Source: Kitasatospora sp. MAA4 (GTDB taxonomy: Bacteria > Actinomycetota > Actinomycetes > Streptomycetales > Streptomycetaceae). Taken from it: a stretch of 64,000 nt of DNA. Location: NCBI RefSeq assembly GCF_029893355.1, contig NZ_JARZAI010000006.1:62001-126000 (forward strand). The letters are read 5' to 3'. Of the stretch, positions 7,751-15,888 are shown in pieces; positions within the stretch are counted from its first letter, which is position 1, and each line of letters starts with the position of its first letter. A model generated the notes under the pieces. That model did no database searches, was not told the origin of the DNA, and saw only the letters and a program-made list of their open reading frames with translations. A program made the translations under genes and the position numbers.

Positions 7751-9734
7751 TCAGGGGCGGTGCGGGGGGCCGATCAGGGGGGTGCGGACGGGGGTGGCTA
7801 GGCCGATGAAGACGACCAGTTCGTGGCCGCCGGGGTTGGTCTGGAGGGGCACGGTCTGCCAGTTGTCGGCGAGCCAGACATTGCCGGAGGGGTCGATCTG
7901 GATACCGGTGTTGCGGTCCAGACCGTCGCTGGTGTAGCCCGTGCCGGCGGGTGAGATCGGCCGGCCGGTGGTGTAGCCGGGCGGGCAGGACGAGAGGCGG
8001 GCGCCGCAGAGCTGGGCCAGCCGGTGGCCGCCGAAGTTGGCGACCCAGACGGTGTCGCCGCCGTCGACGGCGACTCCCCAGGGCAGCACGAGTCCGTCGT
8101 TGGTGAAGGGCTGCTCGGGGGTCGTGCCGTCGGGCCGGATCATGGTCACCGAGGCGCCGGGGGCTCCCGGCGTGCCGGGCTGGACGGTCTGCGCCGCGGC
8201 CGCGAGGGGCGGTCGTGCCGTCCTCGCAGGGCAGCGGGACGATGCCGCTGTTGGCCACCCAGAGGTTCCCCAGGCTGTCCGAGGCGATGCCGAGGGGCTT
8301 CTTGATGCCTCCGCCGGTGACGGAGTGGATCGGCTCGCCGTCGTGGGACAGCACCACGACGCTGTCGTTGCCGTTCCCGGTCACCCACGCCTGCCCGGCC
8401 GGGTCGATGGCGATGTCGAAGGGCTTGACCAGGCCGTCGGCGGGCGGGGTGATGCTGCGGGCCTGTTCCGGACGCCCCTTGGGCATCAGGGTCACGCTGC
8501 GCGCTCCGCAGTTGGCGATCCAGATGTTCCCGTCCGGGTCCGACACCATCCCCTGCGGCTGGACGATGCCGCCGGTGCGCCAGCCGCGCGGCGGCGAGAC
8601 GGCTCGGCCGTCCGGGCCGAACTGCGAGACGCTGCGGTTGAGTCGGCTCGCGTCGAGGCCGCAGGCGGATCCCTGGAAGCCGAAGTTCCCGGCCCAGACG
8701 TCGCCGTGGGGATCCAGCGTGATCCCGAAGCCCGCGCCGTAGAGGCCGCCTCCGCGGTAGGGGGCGCCGGGGGCGTCCGCGCCGGTCGGGGTGAGCTTCA
8801 GGATGTCCCTGGCCCCGCAGACGGAGGCGCGCGGGTCCGCGTCGAAGCGGTAGTTGTTGGTGACCCAGGCGTTGCCGTTCGCGTCGAACGCGATGTTGCC
8901 CGGGCCGTCCAGTTCATGGCCGTTGCCGTCGTAGCGCAGCGCCAGCGTCCAGGCGTCGGGGGCCGACGGCAGCGCGGGTTCGTATGTCGGCTTCGTGGCC
9001 GACAGAGCGAAGAGTTCGGCGACGTGGTTGCCGGGCGCGTGGGCGATGTCGACGACGGCCTGCAGGGTGTCCTCGGGCTCGGGTCCGCCGGGCGGCTGCG
9101 CCAGGCCGAGCAGCGAGCGGCAGGTCGGCCCGTCGACGCAGCCGGCGAGGAGGTCGGCCAGCGAGTTGAAGGTGCGCAGGGTCGAGGTGAGCGGGCCGTT
9201 CGGCGCGGCGGCGAGCAGCCGGGCGACGTCTCCCGTGCTGATGTCGGCCAGGTTGTGCGAGATCGCGGCGGCGTTCTGCAGTCCGGGACGCGTGCCGGAG
9301 ATCGCGGCGCCGGCGGTGAACTGGGCCATCGCGTAGGCGGCCGCGACCGTCGTCCGCTCGTTGATCACGACGTCGGGCCCGCGACCCGGCGCTCCGAGCA
9401 CGGTGGCCAGCCGGACCGGTCCGGCGTGCCGGTCGTCGGCGATGAGGTAGAGGACGGCGTCACGGCCGGCGGGCCGGCGGTAGGAGAGCTGGAACCTGCC
9501 GTCCGGGTCGCTGCGCGTCGTCGCCAGTCGAGCGGGCGGCGCGCCGTCGTGGTCACCGGCCTGATACAGCGTCACCTCGGCGGCGCCGAGCGGGGTGTCG
9601 CCGCTGCGGACGACGCCGCACTGCTGGAGCGGGTCGTCGCTCGGCGCGGTGCCGCCCGCCTGGGCGGACCAGCCGGTGACGGACAGGGACGCGAGAACGG
9701 CTGCGAGCAGGAGGATGCCGCGGCGGCGACGCAT
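7751..9734 (-). pseudogene. Secreted NHL-repeat/Vgb-like propeller protein, frameshifted near 8200
   Basis: From ATG 9734 (GGAG upstream) the frame encodes a signal peptide (RRRRGILLLAAVLASL...SAQA), a carboxypeptidase-regulatory-like Ig domain (GAAEVTLYQAG...DGRFQLSYRRP) and five NHL-type blades with GNAWVTN, GDVWAGN, GNIWIAN, GQAWVTG and GNLWVAN. After EDGTTAP the frame changes to Arg-rich nonsense, while a second frame downstream resumes two more blades (DTVWVAN, GNVWLAD) and ends at 7751. Removing one base near 8200-8207, in a GC-rich GCGGCCGCGG stretch, would restore a single frame of about 660 residues. It may be a true mutation, a phase-variable site or a sequencing error. Confidence 0.75.
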
Positions 9735-9869
9735 GAGGGGCTCCGTTCGTCGGTGGCGGAGTCGGTGGTGGAGTCGGTGGCGGAGAACATCCCATCGGCG
9801 ACCGGCGGGCATGCGCGGGCGGGCGACCTACCACTCGTCCGGCAGGCTCTCGCGTGGTGGGATGGCACC

Positions 9870-10265
9870 GTGAGCCGCGCCGCAGAAGAGACCAACCGCC
9901 GCATGCTGCGGGCCCGGGACGCGATGGACCGCGCCTACGCGCAGCCGCTGGACGTCCCGGACCTGGCCCGGATCGCCCATGTGTCGCCGGCGCACTTCGC
10001 CCGCACCTTCCGGGCCACCTTCGGCGAGACGCCGCACCGCTACCTGCAGCGCCGCCGGGTCGAGCGGGCGATGTCGCTGCTGCGGGAGACCGACCGCAGC
10101 GTGACGGACATCTGCTTCGAGGTCGGCTTCGGCAGCCCGGGGACGTTCAGCCGCACGTTCCGCGACATCGTCGGCCGGTCGCCGAGGACGTACCGGCGGG
10201 AGGCGGCGGCAGCGGCGCGCGTGCCGACGTGCTTCGCGATGGCGTGGATGCGACCGCGCGAGTAG
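9870..10265 (+). CDS. AraC-family DNA-binding protein (two HTHs only)
   Basis: The 131-residue protein is little more than an AraC-type double helix-turn-helix: DVPDLARIAHVSPAHFARTFRATFG (first HTH), then RVERAMSLLRETDRSVTDICFEVGFGSPGTFSRTFRDIVG (second). It lacks a ligand-binding N-terminal domain. The start is GTG 9870; no strong Shine-Dalgarno is visible. It lies 61 bases upstream of a VOC-family gene on the same strand, a common actinobacterial pairing in which the short AraC protein probably regulates the dioxygenase-fold partner. Confidence 0.88.
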   Translation: MSRAAEETNRRMLRARDAMDRAYAQPLDVPDLARIAHVSPAHFARTFRATFGETPHRYLQRRRVERAMSLLRETDRSVTDICFEVGFGSPGTFSRTFRDIVGRSPRTYRREAAAAARVPTCFAMAWMRPRE

Positions 10266-10313
10266 GCGCAGCGGCTGAGCAGTTTTGGATAAGTTTTCGT
10301 CCGGCCCGCGCCG

Positions 10314-10319
10314 TAGCGT
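10314..10319 (+). promoter_or_regulatory. -10 box of a leaderless promoter for the VOC gene
   Basis: TAGCGT fits the TANNNT -10 pattern and ends 7 bases before ATG 10327, the spacing expected when transcription starts at the initiation codon. No Shine-Dalgarno precedes the gene. Confidence 0.5.
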
Positions 10320-10326
10320 GGTGCCC

Positions 10327-10737
10327 ATGTTCAACGCCATCACGCACTCGCAGATGTACGTCCTCGACCAGGACGAAGCCCTCGACTTCTACGTCGGCAA
10401 GCTCGGCCTGGAGGTCAACACCGATGTCGACCTGGGCTTCATGCGCTGGCTGACCGTCAGCATCCCCGGCCACCCGGAGCGCCAGATCATGCTGGAGCGG
10501 CCGGGCGCTCCGGCGCTGTCCGAGGAGACGGCGCAGCAGGTCCGCGAACTGGTGACCAAGGGCGCCATGGGCGGCTGGCTCATCTTCACCACCGACGACT
10601 GCCGCAAGACGTACGAGACGCTGCTGGCCAAGGGCGTCGAGTTCACCGAGGAGCCCACCGAGCGCCCGTACGGCATCGACTGCGGTCTGCGCGACCCCTT
10701 CGGCAACCGCATCCGCTTCACCCAGCCGATCGGCTGA
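10327..10737 (+). CDS. VOC-family (glyoxalase/bleomycin-resistance fold) protein
   Basis: The 136-residue protein shows the VOC signature: ITHSQMYVLDQDEALDFYVGKLGLEV, then a strand pair with RWLTVSIPG, and a C-terminal YGIDCGLRDPFGNRIRFTQP. The metal-ligand positions look plausible: His near residue 6 and Asp/Glu-type residues later. Members bind metal and act on lactoylglutathione, catechols or antibiotics; the substrate here is not evident. It follows the AraC-type gene and appears leaderless. Confidence 0.9.
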   Translation: MFNAITHSQMYVLDQDEALDFYVGKLGLEVNTDVDLGFMRWLTVSIPGHPERQIMLERPGAPALSEETAQQVRELVTKGAMGGWLIFTTDDCRKTYETLLAKGVEFTEEPTERPYGIDCGLRDPFGNRIRFTQPIG

Positions 10738-10778
10738 GGAGGACGGGTCCGCCAGGGTGCCGGCGGCGGGGCTGCCGC

Positions 10779-10784
10779 TACAGT
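10779..10784 (+). promoter_or_regulatory. -10 box of a leaderless promoter for the MDMPI-like gene
   Basis: TACAGT fits TANNNT and is followed after six bases by GTG 10791, as in leaderless actinobacterial transcripts. Confidence 0.5.
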
Positions 10785-10790
10785 ACGGAC

Positions 10791-11507
10791 GTGCTCGACC
10801 TCATCGCGGACGTCACCCGCTCCGGTACCCGACTCACCGCCGCGCTCGACGCGCTGACCGACGCCGAGGTGGGCGCGCCCTCGACGCTGCCCGGCTGGAC
10901 CCGCGGCCAGGTCGTCACCCACCTCGTGCACGGCGTCGACGCCTACCTGTGGCTGCTGGCCACGGCCCGCACTGGCGCCGAGCCCGGTCCGCGGACGGAC
11001 GCCGCGGTGCTCGCCCGCGAGCTCCAGGACGGCGCCGCCCGCCCCGCCGGCGAACTCGCCGCCGACCTGCGCACCCGCCTGGCCCGCCTGGCCGACGTCT
11101 GCGCATCGATGCCCGCCGATCGCTGGGACACCCTGGTGACGGCGCTGGCGGGCTGGCGGCACCCGGCCTGGTACGTCCTGCACCGCTGCCGGCGCGAGCT
11201 GGAGACCCACCACGTCGACCTGGACATCGGCTACCGCTCGACCGACTGGCCCGGTACGTACGTGACGTGGGCCCTCGACGACACCCTCGCGGCGCTGGCC
11301 GCGCGCGACTTCCCGCTCTCCCGCGTCGAGGCCCCCGACCTCGGCCGCTCCTGGACCCTCGCCCCGACCGGTGCCACCCTCAGCGGCCCGGGCCATGCCG
11401 TGCTCGGCTGGCTCAGCGGCCGCGCGACCGACGCCCCGCTCACCGCCGACCGCCCCCTGTCGACCCCGCCGTCCTGGCCCCTGCCGCCGGCCCCCGGCTG
11501 GAGCTGA
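10791..11507 (+). CDS. Maleylpyruvate isomerase-family, probably mycothiol-dependent, protein
   Basis: The 238-residue protein has a DinB-like four-helix N-terminal domain with LPGWTRGQVVTHLVHGVDA (first metal His in HLVHG) and RCRRELETHHVDLDIGY (HHVD motif with the later metal ligands), typical of mycothiol maleylpyruvate isomerases. The C-terminal part (about 185-235) is the smaller MDMPI-type cap ending in PLTADRPLS. It begins at GTG 10791 without a Shine-Dalgarno. Homologues transfer or use mycothiol in detoxification or ring-cleavage pathways; the substrate is unknown. It converges with the gene ending at 11521. Confidence 0.85.
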   Translation: MLDLIADVTRSGTRLTAALDALTDAEVGAPSTLPGWTRGQVVTHLVHGVDAYLWLLATARTGAEPGPRTDAAVLARELQDGAARPAGELAADLRTRLARLADVCASMPADRWDTLVTALAGWRHPAWYVLHRCRRELETHHVDLDIGYRSTDWPGTYVTWALDDTLAALAARDFPLSRVEAPDLGRSWTLAPTGATLSGPGHAVLGWLSGRATDAPLTADRPLSTPPSWPLPPAPGWS

Positions 11508-11520
11508 CGCGGGCCTCGGC

Positions 11521-12303
11521 TCAGGCCTCCTCGGCCGCGGTGATCTCGCGCTTCATCCGGGACCAGCCGATGTACCCGCCGACCGGCGCCGCGACGACCG
11601 AGGCGATCAGGAACGGCAGGAACACGCCGTCACCGCCGTAGGAGAGCACCAGCGCGGACACCGTGCCCGAGACCACCGCGGCGGCCGCAAACTGCTTCAA
11701 CTTGCCGCGGTACCTGCCACTGAGGAAGAGCTGCTTGGCCGGCGGCGCCACCAGGTCGTCAAGCTCCGCCGCCGGCCCGGCACTTGCCGCCTTCGGACGC
11801 TTGAAGTACATGAAGTACAGCCAGTGGCCGCACGGTTCCCAGGCGTCCAGCGCGAGCCCGGCCGCGACCGACTCGCGCTCCTTCGCGTTGTTCGCGATCT
11901 CCCGCCGGTACTCCCACCGCATCGCCGCCTGCGCATCGCGGCGGCACACGAAGCGGCCCAGCCGGTCGAGGCCCTCGACCTCCCAGCCCTGGTCGCCGTA
12001 GCGGTTGAGGAGTTGGCGGTCGGCGTAGATGTCGGTGGCCCACTTCCAGGTCTCCGCCTGCGCGTCCGGCTCGTCGGCCACCCGTCCCTCGACGAGGCCG
12101 GCCGCGAAGGTCCGCGGCGCGCCGAACTCCTCGTACGCGTCGGTGGATTCGCTCTCCGCCAGGTAGCCGCGGAGGTCGGCGACGGTCGTCGCCACCTGCT
12201 CCTGCGACAGTCCGGCGGCGCTCAGGCACCCGGCAAGCTCGGCGAAGTAGTCGCCGCTCTGGATGCCCGAACCCCCTGCGATGTCACCGTTGTTGCCACT
12301 CAT
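11521..12303 (-). CDS. Membrane protein partner of PadR regulator
   Basis: The 260-residue protein has an N-terminal helical segment (YFAELAGCLSAAGLSQEQVATTVADLRGYL) resembling the HAAS/DUF1700-type region of PadR-associated membrane proteins, a middle alpha/beta segment (GDQGWEVEGLDRLGRFVCRR) like DUF2812-type domains, and two C-terminal membrane helices (about 200-220 and 224-243). ATG 12303 overlaps the PadR stop (ATGA), so translation is coupled. It probably transmits or responds to envelope stress under PadR control; this is inferred from the pairing. Confidence 0.78.
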   Translation of the reverse strand: MSGNNGDIAGGSGIQSGDYFAELAGCLSAAGLSQEQVATTVADLRGYLAESESTDAYEEFGAPRTFAAGLVEGRVADEPDAQAETWKWATDIYADRQLLNRYGDQGWEVEGLDRLGRFVCRRDAQAAMRWEYRREIANNAKERESVAAGLALDAWEPCGHWLYFMYFKRPKAASAGPAAELDDLVAPPAKQLFLSGRYRGKLKQFAAAAVVSGTVSALVLSYGGDGVFLPFLIASVVAAPVGGYIGWSRMKREITAAEEA

Positions 12304-12647
12304 GATGCTCCCCCCGGATGTGTGCTGCTCAGCTTGGTCCTGACCGCGGTGTGGAACTCCAGCCACGACGCGCTCTGTTCGGCCAGGGCGCGTCGGCCCT
12401 GGCCGGTGAGCTGGTAGTAGCGGCGCCCGGGGCCGCGCTCGGCGACCCTGAACTCCCCTACCACCAGGTCGGCTTCCTCCAGCCTGTTGAGCACCGGGTA
12501 GAGCGTTCCACCCTTGATCTCGCCAAGTCCGGCTGCTGCCAGGGCTTTGGAGATCTCGTACCCGTAGCTCTCACCCTCGGTGAGAACGGCGAGGACGAGG
12601 AGGTCAAGGACACCCTTGAGCCAGCTGGATCTGCGGTCTGCGGCCAT
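12300..12647 (-). CDS. PadR-family transcriptional regulator
   Basis: The 115-residue protein is a typical short PadR winged helix: KGVLDLLVLAVLTEGESYGYEISKAL, then KGGTLYPVLNRLEEADLV and GPGRRYYQLTGQGRRAL, with a C-terminal dimerisation helix. It likely represses its own operon, including the membrane protein that follows with a 4-base overlap. A near-palindrome 20 bases upstream of the ATG is a good operator candidate. Confidence 0.92.
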   Translation of the reverse strand: MAADRRSSWLKGVLDLLVLAVLTEGESYGYEISKALAAAGLGEIKGGTLYPVLNRLEEADLVVGEFRVAERGPGRRYYQLTGQGRRALAEQSASWLEFHTAVRTKLSSTHPGGAS

Positions 12648-12666
12648 GACTGCATTCCATCACCAG

Positions 12667-12691
12667 CTAGATAGGAATGCAACCTACCTAG
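12667..12691 (-). promoter_or_regulatory. Probable PadR operator
   Basis: CTAGATAGG, seven bases, then CCTACCTAG form an inverted repeat with one mismatch immediately upstream of padR. Its position and symmetry suit autoregulation. Confidence 0.5.
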
Positions 12692-12748
12692 ACCGACAAC
12701 CTAGGTCGCATGGTCGAACCAACAGTGGCATCCAGGGGGAGCGGCGGC

Positions 12749-13492
12749 TCAGCGCCCGGTCGGCAGGTTGACCCCTCCCGTGCAGTCGATCACCGTGCCG
12801 GTCATGAAGGTGTTGCCGACCAGCATCCGGATCACCCCGGCGACATCCTCCGCGCGGCCGACCCGGCCGACCGGGGTGGCCGCGGCGAGGCCGTCGAAGA
12901 TCTCGGCACGCTGCTCGGCCGGCACGGCGCTCCACCACGCGGTGTCGATGACGCCGGGCGAGACCGCGTTGACCCGCAGCGGGGCCAGCTCCACGGCGAG
13001 CGGCGGGACCATGGCCTGAAGTGCGCCGTTGATCGCCGCGAGACCGGCGGTCCCGGGGAAGGCCGCGCCGGCGGAGGCCGCCGTCACGAAGGTCACCGAG
13101 CCCTCCGGGCTCAGGTGCGGCAGCGCCGCCTGGAGGATCCGCAGGAACGGCCAGAACTTGCCGTCGAACCCGGCGGCGAGCTGGTCCAGTTCGAGCGTGG
13201 CGATCGGGCCCGAGCCGGCCGCGCCGCTCAGCGAGAGCACGAGGTGGTCGATCTTCCGGTCCGCATCGGCGAAGAAGGCGCGGACCTGCTCGGGATCTGC
13301 GCCGTCCAGCTGCCGCGCGGCACTCTTGCCGCCGATGCGCTCCCGCGCGGCGTCCAGCCTGCCCTGGTCCCGGCCCGCGATCAGCACCTCGGCACCGTCG
13401 GCGGCGAGCATGGCCGCCGCCGCCTCTCCGACGCCGGAGCTGCCTCCGACGACGACGGCGTACTGACCCTGGAGCGAATGTGACTGAGTCAT
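12749..13492 (-). CDS. Short-chain dehydrogenase/reductase-like protein lacking the YxxxK pair
   Basis: The 247-residue protein has the SDR Rossmann start AVVVGGSSGVGEAAAAML (GxxxGxG), a central DHLVLSLSG (in place of NNAG), and the late ELAPLRVNAVSPGVIDT. Where the active-site Tyr-x-x-x-Lys should stand, before ALQAM, the sequence reads GLAAINGAL, so both residues appear replaced (Leu and Asn). Catalysis by the classical mechanism is therefore doubtful; it may be an atypical reductase or a binding protein. ATG 13492 has GGGGAGGGG upstream. It diverges from a TetR gene that probably controls it. Confidence 0.85.
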   Translation of the reverse strand: MTQSHSLQGQYAVVVGGSSGVGEAAAAMLAADGAEVLIAGRDQGRLDAARERIGGKSAARQLDGADPEQVRAFFADADRKIDHLVLSLSGAAGSGPIATLELDQLAAGFDGKFWPFLRILQAALPHLSPEGSVTFVTAASAGAAFPGTAGLAAINGALQAMVPPLAVELAPLRVNAVSPGVIDTAWWSAVPAEQRAEIFDGLAAATPVGRVGRAEDVAGVIRMLVGNTFMTGTVIDCTGGVNLPTGR

Positions 13493-13522
13493 CAAGAACC
13501 CCTCCCCATCGCCGAGCCCCGC

Positions 13523-13575
13523 TTGTCGAGACTCGACGTCTCGTCAATAATTGCCAAGACCTGACGTCTCGTCAA
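13523..13575. promoter_or_regulatory. Two tandem TetR-type operators
   Basis: Two copies of the same imperfect palindrome, TTGTCGAGA or TTGCCAAGA, seven bases, then TCTCGTCAA, lie at 13523-13547 and 13551-13575, exactly 28 bp apart. The right halves are identical. They fill the divergent SDR/TetR promoter region, so binding could shut both genes. Confidence 0.7.
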
Positions 13576-13594
13576 GCGAATACGAGAGGACACC

Positions 13595-14242
13595 ATGAGC
13601 AGCGCACCCGAATCCGGCGCCCGCCGCCCGCACACCGGCCGCCGACGCAACGAGGAGGCCCGGCAGGCGATCCTGGACGCCGCCCTGCGCCTGACCGCCG
13701 CAGCAGCCGGTCCCTCAGCAGGCGGCGGGGACGGCGGCGCCGTGAGCATCGACGCCATCGCGCGCGAGGCCCGGGTCGGGAAGCAGACGATCTACCGCTG
13801 GTGGCCCTCCAAGAGCGCCGTCCTGCTCGACGCGCTGGCCTCCGTCGCCGAACAGCAGATCCCGCCCTCCCCCGCCCGGGGATCGCTGCACGCCGATCTC
13901 GCGGCCTTCCTGGCCGACACCTTCCGCGCCGCCCGCCGCGAACCGACGTGCTCCGTGCTGCACTCCCTGCTCCGCGAGGCGGCGCAGGATCCGCACGCCT
14001 CCGAGCTGCTGCGCCTGCACACCGCCGCCCGCCGCGCCGAGCTGCGCGCCCTGCTGGCCGGTCACACCTCGCCGCAGGCGCCCGGCGTCGACCTGGACCT
14101 GCTGGTGGACCAGGCGTACGGGTTCTTCTGGTACCGCTTCCTGCTGGGCCACGCCCCCCTGGACGACGCGGCGGCCGAGCAACTGGCCCGCTCGCTCGCC
14201 GCGGCGGCCACCGCGAACCTCAGCGCCTGCGAGCCAGCGTGA
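13595..14242 (+). CDS. TetR-family transcriptional regulator
   Basis: The 215-residue protein has a TetR N-terminal HTH (ARQAILDAALRL, then AIAREARVGKQTIYRWWPSKSAVLLDAL) interrupted by a Gly-rich loop AGPSAGGGDGGA between helices 1 and 2, longer than usual. The C-terminal ligand domain ends in a TetR_C-like RFLLGHAPLDDAAAEQLA. GAGAGGA lies before ATG 13595. It diverges from the SDR gene and probably represses both from the tandem palindromes. Its 3' end overlaps the convergent methyltransferase by 23 bases. Confidence 0.92.
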   Translation: MSSAPESGARRPHTGRRRNEEARQAILDAALRLTAAAAGPSAGGGDGGAVSIDAIAREARVGKQTIYRWWPSKSAVLLDALASVAEQQIPPSPARGSLHADLAAFLADTFRAARREPTCSVLHSLLREAAQDPHASELLRLHTAARRAELRALLAGHTSPQAPGVDLDLLVDQAYGFFWYRFLLGHAPLDDAAAEQLARSLAAAATANLSACEPA

Positions 14243-15176
14243 CCCCGTCGCGGACGGCCAGCATCACCGAGTCGACCCGGTCGTCGGCCACGATGAGCTC
14301 GTTCAGGCTGCGCATCGCCACGTGGTCCTCGCCCTGGTAGGCCGGATCGAGGACGCGGCCGCCGAGGAAGACGTTGTCCAGCACGACCAGGCCGCCGGGG
14401 CGCAGCCGCTGGACGATCTCCTCGTAGTAGGCGCGGTAGCCCACCTTGTCGGCGTCGATGAAGGCGATGTCGATGGCGGGCTCGGCGGGCAGCGCGCGCA
14501 GCGTGTCGATGGCTGGGCCGACCTTCAGGTCGATCCGGTCGGCCACGCCGGCCCGCTCCCAGTACCGCCGGGCGATGGCGGCCCAGTCGTCGTTGACGTC
14601 GCAGGCGAGCAGGCGGCCACCCTCGGGCAGGGCGCGGGCGATGCAGAGCGAGGAGTAGCCGGTGAAGACGCCGACCTCGACGGCGTTCCGCGCGCCGACC
14701 AGCTGGACCAGCATGGCCAGGAAGGCGCCCTCGTCCTGCGAGATCTGCATGCCCGCGGCGCGTCCGGTGGCCTCGCGGGTCTCGGCGACCAGCTCCTGGA
14801 GCACCTCGTCGGCGGGGGTGCACTGGCCGAGCAGGTAGTCGCCGAGCAGTGGGTGGAGCAGGTCCAGATCCTCGCCCGCGGCGGGCTCGGTCCAGTCGAC
14901 CGGGAGCTCCGCGCCACTGGCGATGTGCAGGTGGCGGGTGACCGCCCTCTGGACGCCGGCCAGCGCGTCGTGGTCGGCGGCGGCGGCGATCAGGTCCAGC
15001 TGGTGTCCGAACGGCGCGAGTACACAGGTCCCCTGACGGAAGGTGATGATGCCGCGGCCGTCGGCGGCGAGTTCGGTGACGGCCTCCTCGCACAGGTGCG
15101 AGACGAGCTGCACGACGAGCTGCCGGGTGGCATGGGCGGGGCCGGTCGTGGCGACCTGGGCCGTCGAGACGGGCAT
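14220..15176 (-). CDS. DUF2218-O-methyltransferase fusion protein
   Basis: The 318-residue protein joins two domains. Residues about 15-100 match DUF2218: RQLVVQLVSHLCEE, GIITFRQGTCVL, an Ala/Asp-rich helix, and VTRHLHIASGAELPVDW. Residues about 125-318 are a class I SAM O-methyltransferase of the caffeoyl-CoA OMT type: NAVEVGVFTGYSSLCIARAL (motif I), DIAFIDADKVGYRAYYEEIVQRLRPGG (metal-binding Asp region) and VLDNVFLGG. DUF2218 proteins are usually free-standing, so the fusion may tether a binding or docking function to methylation. ATG 15176 is chosen for GAGGAG upstream. It diverges from an ArsR-like gene. Confidence 0.85.
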   Translation of the reverse strand: MPVSTAQVATTGPAHATRQLVVQLVSHLCEEAVTELAADGRGIITFRQGTCVLAPFGHQLDLIAAAADHDALAGVQRAVTRHLHIASGAELPVDWTEPAAGEDLDLLHPLLGDYLLGQCTPADEVLQELVAETREATGRAAGMQISQDEGAFLAMLVQLVGARNAVEVGVFTGYSSLCIARALPEGGRLLACDVNDDWAAIARRYWERAGVADRIDLKVGPAIDTLRALPAEPAIDIAFIDADKVGYRAYYEEIVQRLRPGGLVVLDNVFLGGRVLDPAYQGEDHVAMRSLNELIVADDRVDSVMLAVRDGVTLARRR

Positions 15177-15318
15177 GGAACTCCTCGGGTGGGGCCCTTC
15201 CGGGTGCGGACAGGCGGGCCCCCGGAAGCGGCGAATTTCTTCAACACTTCGACGGGAGGGATTCTGCTGTCGTCGCAGGATGTTTGTCAAAGCATCGACG
15301 TTCGTAGACACTTAACGC

Positions 15319-15873
15319 ATGGATGACGAGCAGACCGAGCAGGTAAAGGATTCCGAACCGCTGGTGCTGCAGACGCCGGCGCAGTTCAAGGCGCTCGGGC
15401 ACCCGGTGCGCCATCGCATGGTCAACGTGCTGCGCCAGCGGCCGGCGACCCTGCGCCAGATGACCGGCGCGCTGGGGATGGCCAAGGGCACCATCGCGTA
15501 CCACGTGCGCGTGCTCCGCGAGGCGGGCATCGTCCGGCTGGCGGAGACCCGGCAGGTGCGCGGCGGCACCGAGCAGTACTTCGCCCTGGTCAGCCGGGGC
15601 TTCAAGCTGGCCGAGGACGCCGACGTCGGATCGGAGTTCCTCGTCAAGGCGGCGCTCGACGAGATGCTGCCCGAGGCTCCCGGCCAAGCCGACCACACCC
15701 TGCTGCGCCACTTCTGGCTGACCCCCGACGAGGCGCACGCCCTGGCCGCACAACTGGCCCGGCAGAACGACGAATTGACGCCGCCCAACAACCCGCGTGG
15801 CGACGCGTACGGGCTGCTGGTCACCCTCTACCGGGCCGACATCCCGAGCCTGGCCCCGGACGACGAGGGCTGA
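15319..15873 (+). CDS. ArsR/GntR-like winged-helix regulator
   Basis: The 184-residue protein has an ArsR-type winged helix: QFKALGHPVRHRMVNVLRQRPATLRQMTGALGMAKGTIAYHVRVLREAGIVRLAETRQVRGGTEQYF. No Cys metal-binding motif is present, so metal sensing is unlikely. The C-terminal 90 residues are helical and similar to those of other actinobacterial regulators with DUF-type sensing regions. It diverges from the DUF2218-methyltransferase gene and is the obvious candidate to control it. Confidence 0.88.
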   Translation: MDDEQTEQVKDSEPLVLQTPAQFKALGHPVRHRMVNVLRQRPATLRQMTGALGMAKGTIAYHVRVLREAGIVRLAETRQVRGGTEQYFALVSRGFKLAEDADVGSEFLVKAALDEMLPEAPGQADHTLLRHFWLTPDEAHALAAQLARQNDELTPPNNPRGDAYGLLVTLYRADIPSLAPDDEG

Positions 15874-15888
15874 GAGCCGATCGCCGGC

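Noticed and set aside
7155..8150. Continuation of the NHL protein frame after the frameshift
   Set aside because: The sequence becomes Arg/His-rich nonsense and runs over the RidA-like gene; the real blades continue in another frame.
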